Positions 51,871-60,947 are shown, numbered from the stretch's first letter. The stretch is DNA of 64,000 nucleotides from an uncultured Porphyromonas sp. (GCA_934364985.1 CAKRMU010000003.1:124001-188000); one strand, 5' to 3'. Notes: generated from the sequence alone by a model not told the origin. A program made the numbers and translations.

Positions 51871-51943
51871 AGCGGAAGACGGGGCTCAAACCCGCGACCC
51901 TCAGCTTGGAAGGCTGATGCTCTATCAACTGAGCTACTTCCGC
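51871..51943 (-). tRNA. tRNA-Gly (TCC)
   Basis: A 73-nt cloverleaf. The acceptor GCGGAAG pairs perfectly with CTTCCGC, and the discriminator is T. The anticodon stem TCAGC/GCTGA encloses CTTCCAA, giving TCC. It lies 17 bp upstream of tRNA-Thr. Confidence 0.97.
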
Positions 51944-52034
51944 AAATAACCTCCACATACGCTTCTCTTTGAATTTAAGCACACCTAAAGTTAAAACAAG
52001 ACTCACAGGTAGCTTTGGAAGCGAAAGAGATCTG

Positions 52035-52116
52035 TGGGCAGTGATGGATTCGAACCACCGAAGGCAAAGCCAGCTGAGTTACAGTCAGCCCCATTTGGCC
52101 ACTCTGGTAACTGCCC
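52035..52116 (-). tRNA. tRNA-Tyr (GTA)
   Basis: An 82-nt type II tRNA with a long variable arm. The acceptor GGGCAGT pairs with ACTGCCC, and the discriminator is A. The anticodon stem GCTGA/TCAGC encloses CTGTAAC, giving GTA. It is the first element of the tRNA-tuf transcript. Confidence 0.97.
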
Positions 52117-52180
52117 AATAATTGGCTCACACCATAGTACTTTTGCTCTAAAATCTATTGGGCGTGAGCTAAACTATGTG
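52117..52180. other. Leader of the tRNA-tuf transcript
   Basis: The 64 bp between the promoter box and tRNA-Tyr. The plus-strand segment TGGGCGTGAGC lies within it; no structure of note. Confidence 0.4.
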
Positions 52181-52212
52181 CAAAGGTACGTAAGTTATTT
52201 TTATTCACCAAA
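52181..52212 (-). promoter_or_regulatory. Promoter of the tRNA-Tyr/Gly/Thr-tuf operon
   Basis: Minus-strand TTTG at 52212-52209 and TACCTTTG at 52188-52181, with a 20-nt spacer, fit the Bacteroidetes consensus in full. It lies 65 bp upstream of tRNA-Tyr. Confidence 0.7.
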
Positions 52213-52608
52213 CATTTATGTAAGAAAATGCACTATTTATAGTTGATATCTTGTCCAAGGATTCCTATAAAGCCTTTGTTGGGCACTTCAAATATTTAAC
52301 ATTAGTGGCATTCGTTAAATTTATAGTGGATATCAGACAAATGCTTGGGGGATACTTGATATTTATTATTTTGCTGTGTAGAGACGTGCATTTCCTCATC
52401 CTGTCTTTTCTACCTTGTGTCCGTGGCATTTTATTAGATTACATGTATCAACACTCTATTTTTATAGGGCAATGACCTTAGGTGAAGCCTAAAATATTCC
52501 ACTTTTGTATGCCGTTTTTCACCGCATCCACAACGACAAGAAAAAAGACAGCAAAGTAGGATAATAGACATAAATATAGCTGTATTGCGTAAAAGTATAA
52601 GATTATAA
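52213..52608. other. 396-bp AT-rich intergenic region
   Basis: Between the tRNA operon promoter and the Lrp promoter. It contains weak open frames on both strands (52251-52475 plus; 52434-52646 minus) that lack Shine-Dalgarno sites or recognisable families. No repeat unit or RNA gene was found. Confidence 0.4.
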
Positions 52609-52638
52609 TTTGCCATTTGCATCTTTTTGTTATCTTTG
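52609..52638 (+). promoter_or_regulatory. Promoter of the Lrp/AsnC-type regulator
   Basis: TTTG at 52609-52612 and TATCTTTG at 52631-52638, with an 18-nt spacer, match both boxes of the Bacteroidetes consensus. The start codon is 36 bp downstream. Confidence 0.65.
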
Positions 52639-52673
52639 CTACGCATTATTAATTGATAGGCAATAACTATTCA

Positions 52674-53147
52674 ATGAAAAAGTTAGATAGTACAGATATT
52701 AAGATACTCAATATGCTGAGTGAGGATGCACGCAAGCCCTATTTGGAGATTGCTGACGCTTGCGACCTATCAAGAGCTGCCATACACCAGCGTATCCAAA
52801 GATTGCTTTATAGTGACCTTATCCAAGGATCTCAAACGGTTATTAATTACTCAGCTCTTGGATACAAGACCCTCACTTACGTAGGCATAGGCTTAGAGCG
52901 TGGATCATTGTACAACAGCGTTGTAGAGCGTCTACTTAAAATACCTGAGGTGGTTGAGTGCAATTATACCACCGGTTCGTATAATATGCTCATCAAGCTT
53001 TATGCAAGGGATAACGATCATTTAATGCACATCCTCAACGACCAAATACAGATTATTGATGGCGTCACTTCGACGGAGACATTGATCTCATTGAAGCAAA
53101 GCTTTGTTCGTCCTTTTATGTTGCAGGACGAAAGTATAGAGGACTAA
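52674..53147 (+). CDS. Lrp/AsnC family transcriptional regulator
   Basis: A 157-residue regulator. The N-terminal winged HTH (about 1-60) has DSTDIKILNMLSEDARKPYL and a recognition helix LSRAAIHQRIQRL. The C-terminal RAM ligand-binding domain (about 65-145) contains the effector-site pattern VVECNYTTGSYNMLIKL. Such proteins sense amino acids or related metabolites. ATG 52674 is preferred over an upstream in-frame codon at 52653. It is followed 22 bp later by a nuclease-like gene on the same strand. Confidence 0.92.
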   Translation: MKKLDSTDIKILNMLSEDARKPYLEIADACDLSRAAIHQRIQRLLYSDLIQGSQTVINYSALGYKTLTYVGIGLERGSLYNSVVERLLKIPEVVECNYTTGSYNMLIKLYARDNDHLMHILNDQIQIIDGVTSTETLISLKQSFVRPFMLQDESIED

Positions 53148-53169
53148 TTTTTATCATATCAATACGGCT

Positions 53170-53958
53170 ATGAACTACAACCAAAAAAATGCTTTTGAGA
53201 GAGATAATCATTTACGTTTCGATCCAGACACCCACACGTACACTCATATCGGTAGAATCGAACCTCTCACCTCAGTAACGGCATTTATTGGTTCGTTTTT
53301 TGATCCCTATGATCCCTACTTTTGGATCTCTCGTGACCCCTCTTTATCGCCACTTCAAAAGGAGGAAATGTGCAAGGCTCAGAATACAAAAGGATACGTG
53401 GCTCGCAACCTCGGCACCTTTATGCATACCCAGATAGAGAAATCCTTTTTAGGCGAACCGACAGAGACCATCATGACACTTGATTCCGCCGAAGATGGGG
53501 TACACAAGACTTGCGATATTGAGACTGAGATGAAATACTTTCAGGACTTCGTTAGGGATCATCGCCTGACTCCTTACCGAACGGAATGGATGATTTACGA
53601 TGATGCTCATTGGCTTGCTGGCACCCTTGACCTGCTTGTGCAGGAGCCGGACGGCTCCTTTACTCTCTACGATTGGAAGCGAAGTCGCAGGATGGGGCGA
53701 GAACAAGGGGAGGTTTTTTCGCCTAATAGAAGTAACTTCAGGCAGAAAGGTCACGGCGTCATAAGCCACCTTGATGACACTCCGTTTATACACGCAGCAC
53801 TGCAACAGAATATGTATAAAGCTATTCTTAAAAGCAATTATGGGCTAGATATAGAGCGGATGTATTTGGTCATTCTTAGCCCCTCCTTTTCGCGTTATCA
53901 CGAGGTAGAAGTTCCTGACTTTTCGAAAGAGATACAGATGATGCTTGACCTATATTAA
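53170..53958 (+). CDS. PD-(D/E)XK-family nuclease-like protein
   Basis: A 262-residue stand-alone nuclease domain. The motif order is that of RecB/Cas4-type PD-(D/E)XK enzymes: GTFMHTQIE (His86, Glu90), GTLDLLV (Asp154), YDWKRS (Asp168, Lys170) and a later QQNMYK. No cysteine cluster of the Cas4 iron-sulfur type and no CRISPR array are present. The partner and substrate are unknown. It shares a transcript with the Lrp gene, and a strong terminator lies 43 bp downstream. Confidence 0.75.
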   Translation: MNYNQKNAFERDNHLRFDPDTHTYTHIGRIEPLTSVTAFIGSFFDPYDPYFWISRDPSLSPLQKEEMCKAQNTKGYVARNLGTFMHTQIEKSFLGEPTETIMTLDSAEDGVHKTCDIETEMKYFQDFVRDHRLTPYRTEWMIYDDAHWLAGTLDLLVQEPDGSFTLYDWKRSRRMGREQGEVFSPNRSNFRQKGHGVISHLDDTPFIHAALQQNMYKAILKSNYGLDIERMYLVILSPSFSRYHEVEVPDFSKEIQMMLDLY

Positions 53959-54000
53959 TAGGTAGGCACTAAATTATCACATATTAGTATAGACAATGTG

Positions 54001-54030
54001 TGGCAGACTTTTGACAGTCTGCCATTTTTT
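54001..54030 (+). terminator. Terminator after the nuclease gene
   Basis: A perfect 9-bp stem TGGCAGACT / AGTCTGCCA with a 6-nt loop is followed directly by TTTTTT. It is a textbook intrinsic terminator. Confidence 0.88.
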
Positions 54031-54047
54031 ATGTTTCGCACCTCGAC

Positions 54048-54139
54048 CAAATACCTGTAATACACCTCAGCAGATACTGGGTATACACCTGAAGGGATAC
54101 CGGATATTTGCCGATGTATATTACAAGTATTCATTTTTT
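54048..54139. repeat. Four-unit 23-bp intergenic element, copy 7
   Basis: Units begin at 54048, 54071, 54094 and 54117, the last ending ATTTTTT. It comes just after a separate intrinsic terminator, so termination is not its needed role here. It lies upstream of the folC promoter. Confidence 0.88.
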
Positions 54140-54207
54140 GAGAATCTGACGTCTATTTTTTCGGTGCGAGCTATATTCATTCGTCACATCAGCGACCAAC
54201 CGCAAAG

Positions 54208-54239
54208 CTTGCACGGCATTATAGTTATCACTACATTTG
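54208..54239 (+). promoter_or_regulatory. Putative folC promoter
   Basis: CTTG at 54208-54211 (one mismatch to TTTG) and TACATTTG at 54232-54239 are separated by 20 nt. The folC start is 39 bp downstream. Confidence 0.55.
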
Positions 54240-54277
54240 CATAGATGTATACTTGATCCCACTTTTGGTTAGATGTC

Positions 54278-55582
54278 ATGACATACAAAGAAACTACAGA
54301 TTACCTATTCTCACAGCTCCCCCAGTTTGAAAAAGAGGGAGCGAGTGGCTATAAACCTGGACTTGAGCGGGTAGAATCATTGCTCGCATTATGCGGTTCT
54401 CCGCATCTACAGCTCACTACTTTGCACATCGCAGGCTCCAATGGCAAGGGGTCTACTTCGACGATCCTTGCTAGCACATTGGCGGAGAGCGGGCTTAAAG
54501 CAGGGCTATTCACATCGCCTCACTTAGTAGATTTTCGTGAGCGTATCCGCATCAATGGTACGATGATACCTCAGGATTATGTAGTGCATTTTGTGGAGAG
54601 TATGCGAGAGAAAATGCCCAGTAACCTCGCCCCAACATTCTTTGAACTTACGACCGCCATGGCATTTGCGTACTTTCGTGATGAGCAAGTGGATATCGCT
54701 GTGATTGAAGTAGGTATGGGTGGAAGGTTAGATAGCACCAATGTTATTACGCCCCTATGTAGCGTGATTACCAATGTAAGCATGGATCACTCTCAATATT
54801 TAGGGGATACGATAGTTAAAATAGCACACGAAAAAGCAGGTATCATCAAGCCGTCAGTACCCGTTGTGCTGAGCCGAAGTACCGATGCCGAGGTCACTAA
54901 GGTTGTAGAAGAGCGAGCTAAGGAATTGCATTCACCGCTCACAAAAGCCGACCAAACAGACGAGATCATGATGTATATTCCCCAATCTGATGGCTACAAA
55001 GTGACCACAGCACATTTCGGCACTCTGCATGTACCTTTATTAGGAATATACCAAATCGAAAATATAGGAGGCGTACTTCAGTGTTTGCGTATTTTGCAAC
55101 AAAAAGGGTACGATATTGAGCCTCAGCACTTGCAGAAAGGGTTGTGTCGTCTTCCTCACTATGGACTTAGGGGAAGACTCGAAATCCTTCAGGAGGGAAA
55201 TCCGACCATCGTTATCGATACGGGTCACAATCCAGATGCGTGGGAATACCTTGAGATTACCCTTGAAGGCTGGCAAAAAGACGGCGGTCTCGTGATGATG
55301 GTCGGGATGGCTGGCGACAAAGATGTGGCAGAAGTAGTTACCCACTTCCCTAAAGAGGCATATTATATATTTTGTCAAGCCGATAACCACAGAGCCTTAC
55401 CTGCTACAGAGCTAAAGAGACTTGCCCAATCCGCAGGTGTCAAGGAGGGAATGGTCGTCCCCGAAGTCCTACAGGCCTATACCTTTGCTCTCGAAAAAGC
55501 CAAAGCCTTAGGGGCATCTAAGCTCTTTATCGGTGGAAGTAATTACGTGATCGGAGAACTTCTAAGCAAGTTAAATAAGTGA
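54278..55582 (+). CDS. folC: Folylpolyglutamate synthase / dihydrofolate synthase
   Basis: A 434-residue Mur-ligase-type enzyme that adds glutamate to folates (and may make dihydrofolate). The P-loop GSNGKGSTS is at about 53-61. EVGMGGRLDSTNVI and MDHSQYLGDTIVKIAHEKAGI are family motifs. The C-terminal ligase domain contains VIDTGHNPDAWE. Full length. The stop is one base away from the start of the next gene, so translation is probably coupled. Confidence 0.95.
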   Translation: MTYKETTDYLFSQLPQFEKEGASGYKPGLERVESLLALCGSPHLQLTTLHIAGSNGKGSTSTILASTLAESGLKAGLFTSPHLVDFRERIRINGTMIPQDYVVHFVESMREKMPSNLAPTFFELTTAMAFAYFRDEQVDIAVIEVGMGGRLDSTNVITPLCSVITNVSMDHSQYLGDTIVKIAHEKAGIIKPSVPVVLSRSTDAEVTKVVEERAKELHSPLTKADQTDEIMMYIPQSDGYKVTTAHFGTLHVPLLGIYQIENIGGVLQCLRILQQKGYDIEPQHLQKGLCRLPHYGLRGRLEILQEGNPTIVIDTGHNPDAWEYLEITLEGWQKDGGLVMMVGMAGDKDVAEVVTHFPKEAYYIFCQADNHRALPATELKRLAQSAGVKEGMVVPEVLQAYTFALEKAKALGASKLFIGGSNYVIGELLSKLNK

Positions 55583-55583
55583 T

Positions 55584-56813
55584 ATGAAAAGAGTACAAAC
55601 ATTATTATTTCAGAGTATTAGTAGTGGGATTATCCTACTACTCGTGGCACTATCTGCAGTGGATACAACGGCATGCACCACTGCCGTTATCTCTGGTCGT
55701 TTTACAAAAAATGGCAGACCTATGCTGTGGAAAATCAGGGATACAGAGGAATACGATAATCATATTCGTCGCTTTGATAGCTTCATGGGGACATACGTTG
55801 CTTTAGTCAATGATAACGACATAAGCGGAGATCAGGTGTGGGGAGGACACAATAGTCACGGCTTCGGCATTATGAATAGTGCCTCCTTCAATGTCAATAC
55901 AGGCTATCATGGAGATCTTAAAGACCAGGAAGGGTATATCATGAAACGGGCTTTGGAGGAGTGCCAGACTTTAGCCGACTTTGAGGCTCTATTAGACAAT
56001 CTCCCAAAGCCGATGGGACTTGCGAGCCACTTCGGAGTTATTGACGCCGATGGTGGGGCTGCTTTTTACGAAGTCAATAATGAGACATGGACCAAGTTCG
56101 ACGCCAATGAAGACACACGAGGGTATATCCTTCGGACTAATTACTCAGAGACCGGAGTGGAGAATAAAGGTTATGGATATGTCCGAATGCAATGTGCGAG
56201 TAAGCTTTTTTCTGAATTATTTAGCGGAGAATTGACGATTAGCCTTCTTGGTAGTGATATGAGTCGCTCAATGTACCACGGGCTTATGGGGGTAGACTAT
56301 AGGGAATTAGCTGTCAGTGATATGCTTCCCAGTGTCAGTGGTTTTTTGGATACCGATGACCTTCTTACCCGGTATAGTACAAGCTCTATGATACTCATCG
56401 AAGGTGTGCAGTGGCACGAAGACCCTGAGCTTACGACTACTTGGGTGCAGATTGGTAACCCCTATCTCACACCTATCATCCCGGTATGGACGGATAGAGA
56501 AGTGCCTTCAGAGCTACAGAAGGGATATGGCAGGGCTACACTGGCATCCAATGCTAAGAAGCTCAAGAAGTACCTCTACCCACTCCGTACTATAGAGGAG
56601 GAGCGTTACCTATATATGCCTCTTATCTACCGACCTGATGGCAATGGATTAGCTCAGAAGTTAGCAGAGATAGAGGCAGAGTATATCGAGAAGATAGACG
56701 AATCCACCTCCCTCAGTACACGACATCGTCTACAAAGAGAGCTGATAGAGAAAGGGATGCAATTGCAAGAGCAAGCTCTCCAAGAAGCGGAATGGTGTGA
56801 TGAGATGAGATAG
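55584..56813 (+). CDS. Exported Ntn-hydrolase of the linear-amide / acyltransferase type
   Basis: A 409-residue protein with a signal peptide (1-30) ending directly before Cys31. In the Ntn-hydrolase superfamily the N-terminal Cys after processing is the nucleophile; CTTAVISGRFTKNGRPMLWK and RDTEEY match the choloylglycine-hydrolase / penicillin-acylase (C45/C59) style start. HNSHGFGIMNSASFN and FGVIDADGGAAFYE are further conserved-looking patches. It likely cleaves a C-N amide bond in the periplasm; the substrate is not known. The last 60 residues are charged and helical. Confidence 0.78.
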   Translation: MKRVQTLLFQSISSGIILLLVALSAVDTTACTTAVISGRFTKNGRPMLWKIRDTEEYDNHIRRFDSFMGTYVALVNDNDISGDQVWGGHNSHGFGIMNSASFNVNTGYHGDLKDQEGYIMKRALEECQTLADFEALLDNLPKPMGLASHFGVIDADGGAAFYEVNNETWTKFDANEDTRGYILRTNYSETGVENKGYGYVRMQCASKLFSELFSGELTISLLGSDMSRSMYHGLMGVDYRELAVSDMLPSVSGFLDTDDLLTRYSTSSMILIEGVQWHEDPELTTTWVQIGNPYLTPIIPVWTDREVPSELQKGYGRATLASNAKKLKKYLYPLRTIEEERYLYMPLIYRPDGNGLAQKLAEIEAEYIEKIDESTSLSTRHRLQRELIEKGMQLQEQALQEAEWCDEMR

Positions 56814-56964
56814 CTATCAGGAAAACAGCAAGACGAACTACAGGTGCTCATTTTTGGCTACAGGGGTATGTCTATCAGTTTAGCCCTATTTCGCTCACTT
56901 TCAATATCCAAAAGCACTCTAAGATTAGGCGTATTGAAGTGCCGAAGAGATCCAAAAATAATCG

Positions 56965-56972
56965 TACCTTTG
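56965..56972 (+). promoter_or_regulatory. Putative fba -7 promoter box
   Basis: TACCTTTG matches TAnnTTTG exactly, 44 bp before the start. The -33 box is not clear. Confidence 0.5.
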
Positions 56973-57015
56973 TAAGAGAGAGAATAGAGATAATTAATAC
57001 ATAAAGTAATTGAAC

Positions 57016-58014
57016 ATGGTTAACTACAAAGATTTGGGTTTGGTGAACACCCGCGAAATGTTCCGTAAAGCCGTGGATGGTGGCTATGCTATTCCGGCTT
57101 TCAACTTCAACAATATGGAGCAATTACAAGCCATCATACAGGCGGTCGTGGAGACAAAATCACCCGTCATCCTTCAGGTATCCAAAGGAGCTCGTAACTA
57201 TGCCAATCAGACCCTCCTTCGCTATATGGCTCAAGGGGCTGTAGAGTATGCAAAAGAGTTGGGTGCTAAAAAGCCTCAGATTGTATTGCACTTAGACCAC
57301 GGAGATAGCTTTGAACTATGTAAGAGTTGTATCGAAATGGGGTTCTCCAGTGTGATGATTGATGGTAGTAGTCTTCCCTATGAAGAGAATATCAAGCTCA
57401 CCAAGCAAGTCGTTGATTATGCCCACCAATACGATGTGACAGTCGAGGGTGAGCTGGGAGTATTAGCAGGTATTGAGGATGAAGTATCTGCTGAAAAGCA
57501 CGTCTACACTCAGCCAGAAGAGGTTATTGATTTCGTAAGCCGTACAGGCGTTGATTCACTTGCCATCTCGATAGGTACCAGCCATGGTGCTAATAAATTC
57601 ACTCCCGAGCAGTGCAAACGTGACGAAAAGGGACACTTAGTACCCCCACCACTTCGCTTTGATATCTTGGAGGAGATTGAGAAGAAGTTGCCAGGGTTCC
57701 CAATCGTACTCCATGGTTCGTCAAGTGTGCCTCAGGATCTTGTTGAGACCATCAATAGCCACGGAGGCAAGCTCAAAGACGCCGTAGGTATCCCTGAAGA
57801 GCAACTAAGGAAAGCGGCTAAATCAGCCGTTTGCAAAATCAATATTGACTCTGACGGCCGCTTAGCTATGACTGCCTCTGTACGCCAAGTATTGGAGGAG
57901 AAACCAGCAGAGTTTGACCCTCGTAAGTACTTAGGCCCTGCAAGAGACAACCTCAAGAAACTCTATATGCACAAGATTGAAAACGTACTTGGTAGCGATA
58001 ATAAGGCAGAATAA
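57016..58014 (+). CDS. fba: Class II fructose-bisphosphate aldolase
   Basis: A 332-residue zinc-dependent aldolase that splits fructose 1,6-bisphosphate in glycolysis and gluconeogenesis. Conserved zinc and substrate motifs are LHLDHGDS near 91-97, EGELGVLAG, and LHGSSSVP. The class II NIDSDGRLAMT segment is also present. ATG 57016 (MVNYKDLGLVN) is preferred over TTG 57010. A long hairpin terminator follows. Confidence 0.96.
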   Translation: MVNYKDLGLVNTREMFRKAVDGGYAIPAFNFNNMEQLQAIIQAVVETKSPVILQVSKGARNYANQTLLRYMAQGAVEYAKELGAKKPQIVLHLDHGDSFELCKSCIEMGFSSVMIDGSSLPYEENIKLTKQVVDYAHQYDVTVEGELGVLAGIEDEVSAEKHVYTQPEEVIDFVSRTGVDSLAISIGTSHGANKFTPEQCKRDEKGHLVPPPLRFDILEEIEKKLPGFPIVLHGSSSVPQDLVETINSHGGKLKDAVGIPEEQLRKAAKSAVCKINIDSDGRLAMTASVRQVLEEKPAEFDPRKYLGPARDNLKKLYMHKIENVLGSDNKAE

Positions 58015-58040
58015 GTTTTTCTTTCAGCCTTAATTGATAA

Positions 58041-58084
58041 AGAGGTGGGTAGCAAGAGTCTCCTTGCTACCCACCTCTCTTTTA
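58041..58084. terminator. Strong bidirectional terminator after fba
   Basis: A perfect 16-bp GC-rich stem (58041-58056 with 58063-58078) with a 6-nt loop, followed by CTTTTATT on the plus strand. On the minus strand it comes directly after the stop of a possible 65-residue frame and is followed by TTTATC. Confidence 0.9.
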
Positions 58085-58279
58085 TTGAGATATATGACGC
58101 GTCTCCTTGGGGACTTCTTCTTTGGTCACAATTTTTCCACTCCTCAAAATGGTGCAATGCCACACTCTCCTATGCTCTAAAGGGCTAAAATTCTTGGTGT
58201 AAATAGCAGTAGCTGACGCAGGAATAGGAGAGTAAACCTTGAGGGATTCTAATAGCCACTTGAGCGTGTTTACTCTCAC
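58082..58279 (-). CDS. Possible small protein of 65 residues
   Basis: A minus-strand frame starting with GTG. CGGAG lies at a good spacing upstream, and a strong hairpin terminator sits immediately after the stop. The product is basic and has a patch FSPLEHRRVWHCTILRSG. No family is recognised. It may be a real small gene or a chance open frame; the terminator context is the main support. Confidence 0.33.
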   Translation of the reverse strand: MRVNTLKWLLESLKVYSPIPASATAIYTKNFSPLEHRRVWHCTILRSGKIVTKEEVPKETRHISQ

Positions 58280-58308
58280 TTGTTACTCCGTTACACTATT
58301 CGTTTTAT

Positions 58309-58400
58309 CGGATACCTGATATTCATTAAAACGGATACTTGGTATTAGTCTCAACGAATATAGAGAATTCGCCTCAACTAATACCAAGTATCCGAAAAAA
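58309..58400. repeat. Four-unit 23-bp intergenic element, copy 8
   Basis: Units begin at 58309, 58332, 58355 and 58378. Units 2 and 4 pair perfectly over 18 nt (CGGATACTTGGTATTAGT with its complement). Unlike most copies, a T-run precedes and an A-run follows, so it looks inverted in polarity. It lies 45 bp beyond the S9 peptidase stop. Confidence 0.92.
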
Positions 58401-58445
58401 GTAATTATGGACTACTCTAATCGCCAATTACCCATGGCTTTCAGC

Positions 58446-60947
58446 CTAAAGATTGGTAGTCGGGTAGAGGGTGTCCCACCATGAGCTATCCCCTTTGAGC
58501 CATTTCTGGAACCATGCCATAGTAGTTTGCATCCATAAAAGACGCTTCTCTGGGTCTACAACCCCGTGATCCTCCCCATAGACTTTCACAAATTCTACCT
58601 CCTTACCCAATATCTTTAGGGCATTGTACATCTGGACGCTCTCTCCGATAGGGACGTTTACATCTGCCGTACCGTGCAATAATAGTAAAGGGGTATTTAT
58701 CTTATCAGCATTAAAGAGAGGGCTTTGCTTTGTGTAGAGCTCGGGGTTATTCCATGGGTAGCTCCCAAAACTGGCAACGGTACTATAGCCCACACCCCAA
58801 GTGCCTTCGCCCCAATAGGACGAGAGGGCACTGATACCTGCGTGGCTCACAGCGGCGGCAAAAATATCGGTGATAGTCTGTAGATACTGTGTCATAAAGC
58901 CACCATAGCTGGCACCGATACAGCCTACGTGCGAAGCGTCAACGTATGGATGCTGCTCAGTAAATCCCTTGACGCTCGCCACAATCTCGTCTGCGGTACG
59001 TTTGCCCCACGCATTTAGGTGCCGAGCAGCGTACTCTTGCCCCCACCCTGTTGTGCCACTGGGGTTGAGCGTTAATACAATGTAGTCCTGAGCAGCAAAC
59101 ATAGGCAAAGAATAGGCTCCCTCAAAGTTGCGTGCCGTAGGTGAGGTACCACCATAGTAGTATACTATCATAGGATAGCTTTTGGTAGCATCAAAGTGAG
59201 GGGGAAGGTAGTACCTACCTGGCACGACATCGCCATTAGGCATCGAGAAGCTCCAATCATGCACCGTGCCAAGGTCTAAGTCCTTCATCTTTTCTCCCGC
59301 AAGATCATAGACCAATTGCTCACCTCGATTGGTGATGTGGTAGTATTTATCCGAATTGTTAACACTCTGACCAGCATACGTAATGAGCATTCCTCGGTCG
59401 TCAACTGAGAATCGACGAACGACCTCCTCGGTAGTTGGTATCTGAGTAATCTTACCGGAGGAAAGCTGACAGCGGTACAGAGAGACGTAGTCTTTATTCT
59501 CTGCCGTAAAGAGGACTTCAAACTTATCTCTGAGTACCTGCACATCCGTGACATTAGGATTAAAGTCTTTGGTGAGGGCTTTTGTCTCTTTGCTACCCCT
59601 ATTATATAGAAATAATTGGGCGTCATATGTATTTGCCTCTATCCCCTCAGGGAGGTTTTTACCAATGCCATTAAAGGCATTCGGAGTACCATCAATGAGG
59701 AGGTAATGGGGGTCAGAGGTGTAATACACTTGGCTGATATCCGTCTCGCGGGTAAAGAGAGTATCCACTTTGAGTGTCTCAAGATTCATGATAAAGAAGT
59801 CATTCTCAGAGAATGGTATCCTCGTAGTAGGGCGAAATGTAGAGAAGATGATCTCCTTACCATCCGAAGAGATATCCTGCAAACTGGTATCTCTATATCC
59901 ATAGGTGAGGGGCTGGAAGGCTCCACTTCGGAGGTCAAAAAGGGCAAGGAAAGTGCGGTCGCGATAGCCATTCATACAATCGTAACGCCCCATTACACGC
60001 TCGACTTTATCGTTTTTCTTCGGACCCTTAACCTCTACAAAGTAAATCAATTGTTGCTCATTTGGACTGATTAAAAAGCTACCCTCTTTGGGGATAGATG
60101 GGTGTATTATCTCGCGTCGCATTGTGGCTACATCAAGAGCCATAAGTCGCTTCCCGGTGTCGCTATTCTCGGTGTACCAAAGCTTATCAGTGCGGGGCAT
60201 CCAAGAGGCTCGGAGGTAGCTTCCATCGAGGTAAGCCTTGACCTTCGTACCCTCGTATAGCACCAATGAGTAGACCGACTTGTTATTTACCTTCTCGGCA
60301 ATCGTCAAGAGAGAGTACTTGCCGGTAGGCGAAACGGCTGTACCCACCACTGACTTACCTGTCAGCATATACTGCACTGATAGCCGCTCAGTGTCATTAT
60401 CCGTCAGGCTGATTGGTGCATTCTCTATCGCCGGGACCACTCTTAGACGCCATTGAGGCTCACTATCCCCTTTGGCTAATACCCGAACTATGAGGTGGTG
60501 GTTATAGGCAGGCTGGATCGTAATTTCCTGCTCTTGTTTGCCATCGTTTAGCGAACAAATCTCCTTGCCTTCAAGGAATACTTTGAGCGGAATATTACTC
60601 TCAACGATTAGTGTTGCCTTGACAAACTTGCTCGAGAGTATAGAAGCGATGTAAGTATGCAGCATATCTCGATGATCTCCATCCGTAGGAAGCTTTACAT
60701 AACCCTCGCTATCCGTCACAACGCTTACCAATTGTGGGTCATCCATTCTGTAGGATGGCACAAACTTTAATTGCTCCATAGAGTCGTACGCTTTGCCATT
60801 ATAGCCGACGCTATCGCTCATATAAGGCACGACTAAAGCCTGTGGGGCGATGGTCTTATACCTATTTATGACGAGCGTATCTGCCGTCTCAGCCCTGCTC
60901 ACTATAGCACAAAGGGCAAGCGTAATGAGTAATAATACCTTTTTCAT
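58446..60947 (-). CDS. Exported S9-family (prolyl oligopeptidase-type) peptidase
   Basis: An 833-residue secreted serine peptidase from MKKVLLLITLALCAI (signal peptide about 1-20). An N-terminal beta-propeller-like region (about 200-560) precedes an alpha/beta-hydrolase domain with nucleophile motif GASYGGFM (Ser about 680). LLLHGTADVNVPIGES carries the Asp and VYGEDHG the His. It resembles dipeptidyl/acyl-peptidases of Bacteroidetes that process peptides in the periplasm, fitting an amino-acid-fermenting lifestyle. A longer frame to 61034 overlaps ispE and lacks a signal peptide. Confidence 0.88.
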   Translation of the reverse strand: MKKVLLLITLALCAIVSRAETADTLVINRYKTIAPQALVVPYMSDSVGYNGKAYDSMEQLKFVPSYRMDDPQLVSVVTDSEGYVKLPTDGDHRDMLHTYIASILSSKFVKATLIVESNIPLKVFLEGKEICSLNDGKQEQEITIQPAYNHHLIVRVLAKGDSEPQWRLRVVPAIENAPISLTDNDTERLSVQYMLTGKSVVGTAVSPTGKYSLLTIAEKVNNKSVYSLVLYEGTKVKAYLDGSYLRASWMPRTDKLWYTENSDTGKRLMALDVATMRREIIHPSIPKEGSFLISPNEQQLIYFVEVKGPKKNDKVERVMGRYDCMNGYRDRTFLALFDLRSGAFQPLTYGYRDTSLQDISSDGKEIIFSTFRPTTRIPFSENDFFIMNLETLKVDTLFTRETDISQVYYTSDPHYLLIDGTPNAFNGIGKNLPEGIEANTYDAQLFLYNRGSKETKALTKDFNPNVTDVQVLRDKFEVLFTAENKDYVSLYRCQLSSGKITQIPTTEEVVRRFSVDDRGMLITYAGQSVNNSDKYYHITNRGEQLVYDLAGEKMKDLDLGTVHDWSFSMPNGDVVPGRYYLPPHFDATKSYPMIVYYYGGTSPTARNFEGAYSLPMFAAQDYIVLTLNPSGTTGWGQEYAARHLNAWGKRTADEIVASVKGFTEQHPYVDASHVGCIGASYGGFMTQYLQTITDIFAAAVSHAGISALSSYWGEGTWGVGYSTVASFGSYPWNNPELYTKQSPLFNADKINTPLLLLHGTADVNVPIGESVQMYNALKILGKEVEFVKVYGEDHGVVDPEKRLLWMQTTMAWFQKWLKGDSSWWDTLYPTTNL

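Noticed and set aside
52251-52475. Hydrophobic plus-strand frame of 74 residues between the tRNA operon and the Lrp gene
   Set aside because: AT-rich low-complexity hydrophobic product, no ribosome site, no family resemblance.
52434-52646. Small lipoprotein-like minus-strand frame (70 residues, with CRCGCGEK)
   Set aside because: It overlaps the Lrp promoter, has no Shine-Dalgarno site, and the cysteine-rich patch follows an AT-rich stretch that easily encodes hydrophobic residues.
53170-53958. Cas4 adaptation nuclease
   Set aside because: The nuclease motifs fit the superfamily, but there is no C-terminal cysteine cluster and no CRISPR locus nearby.
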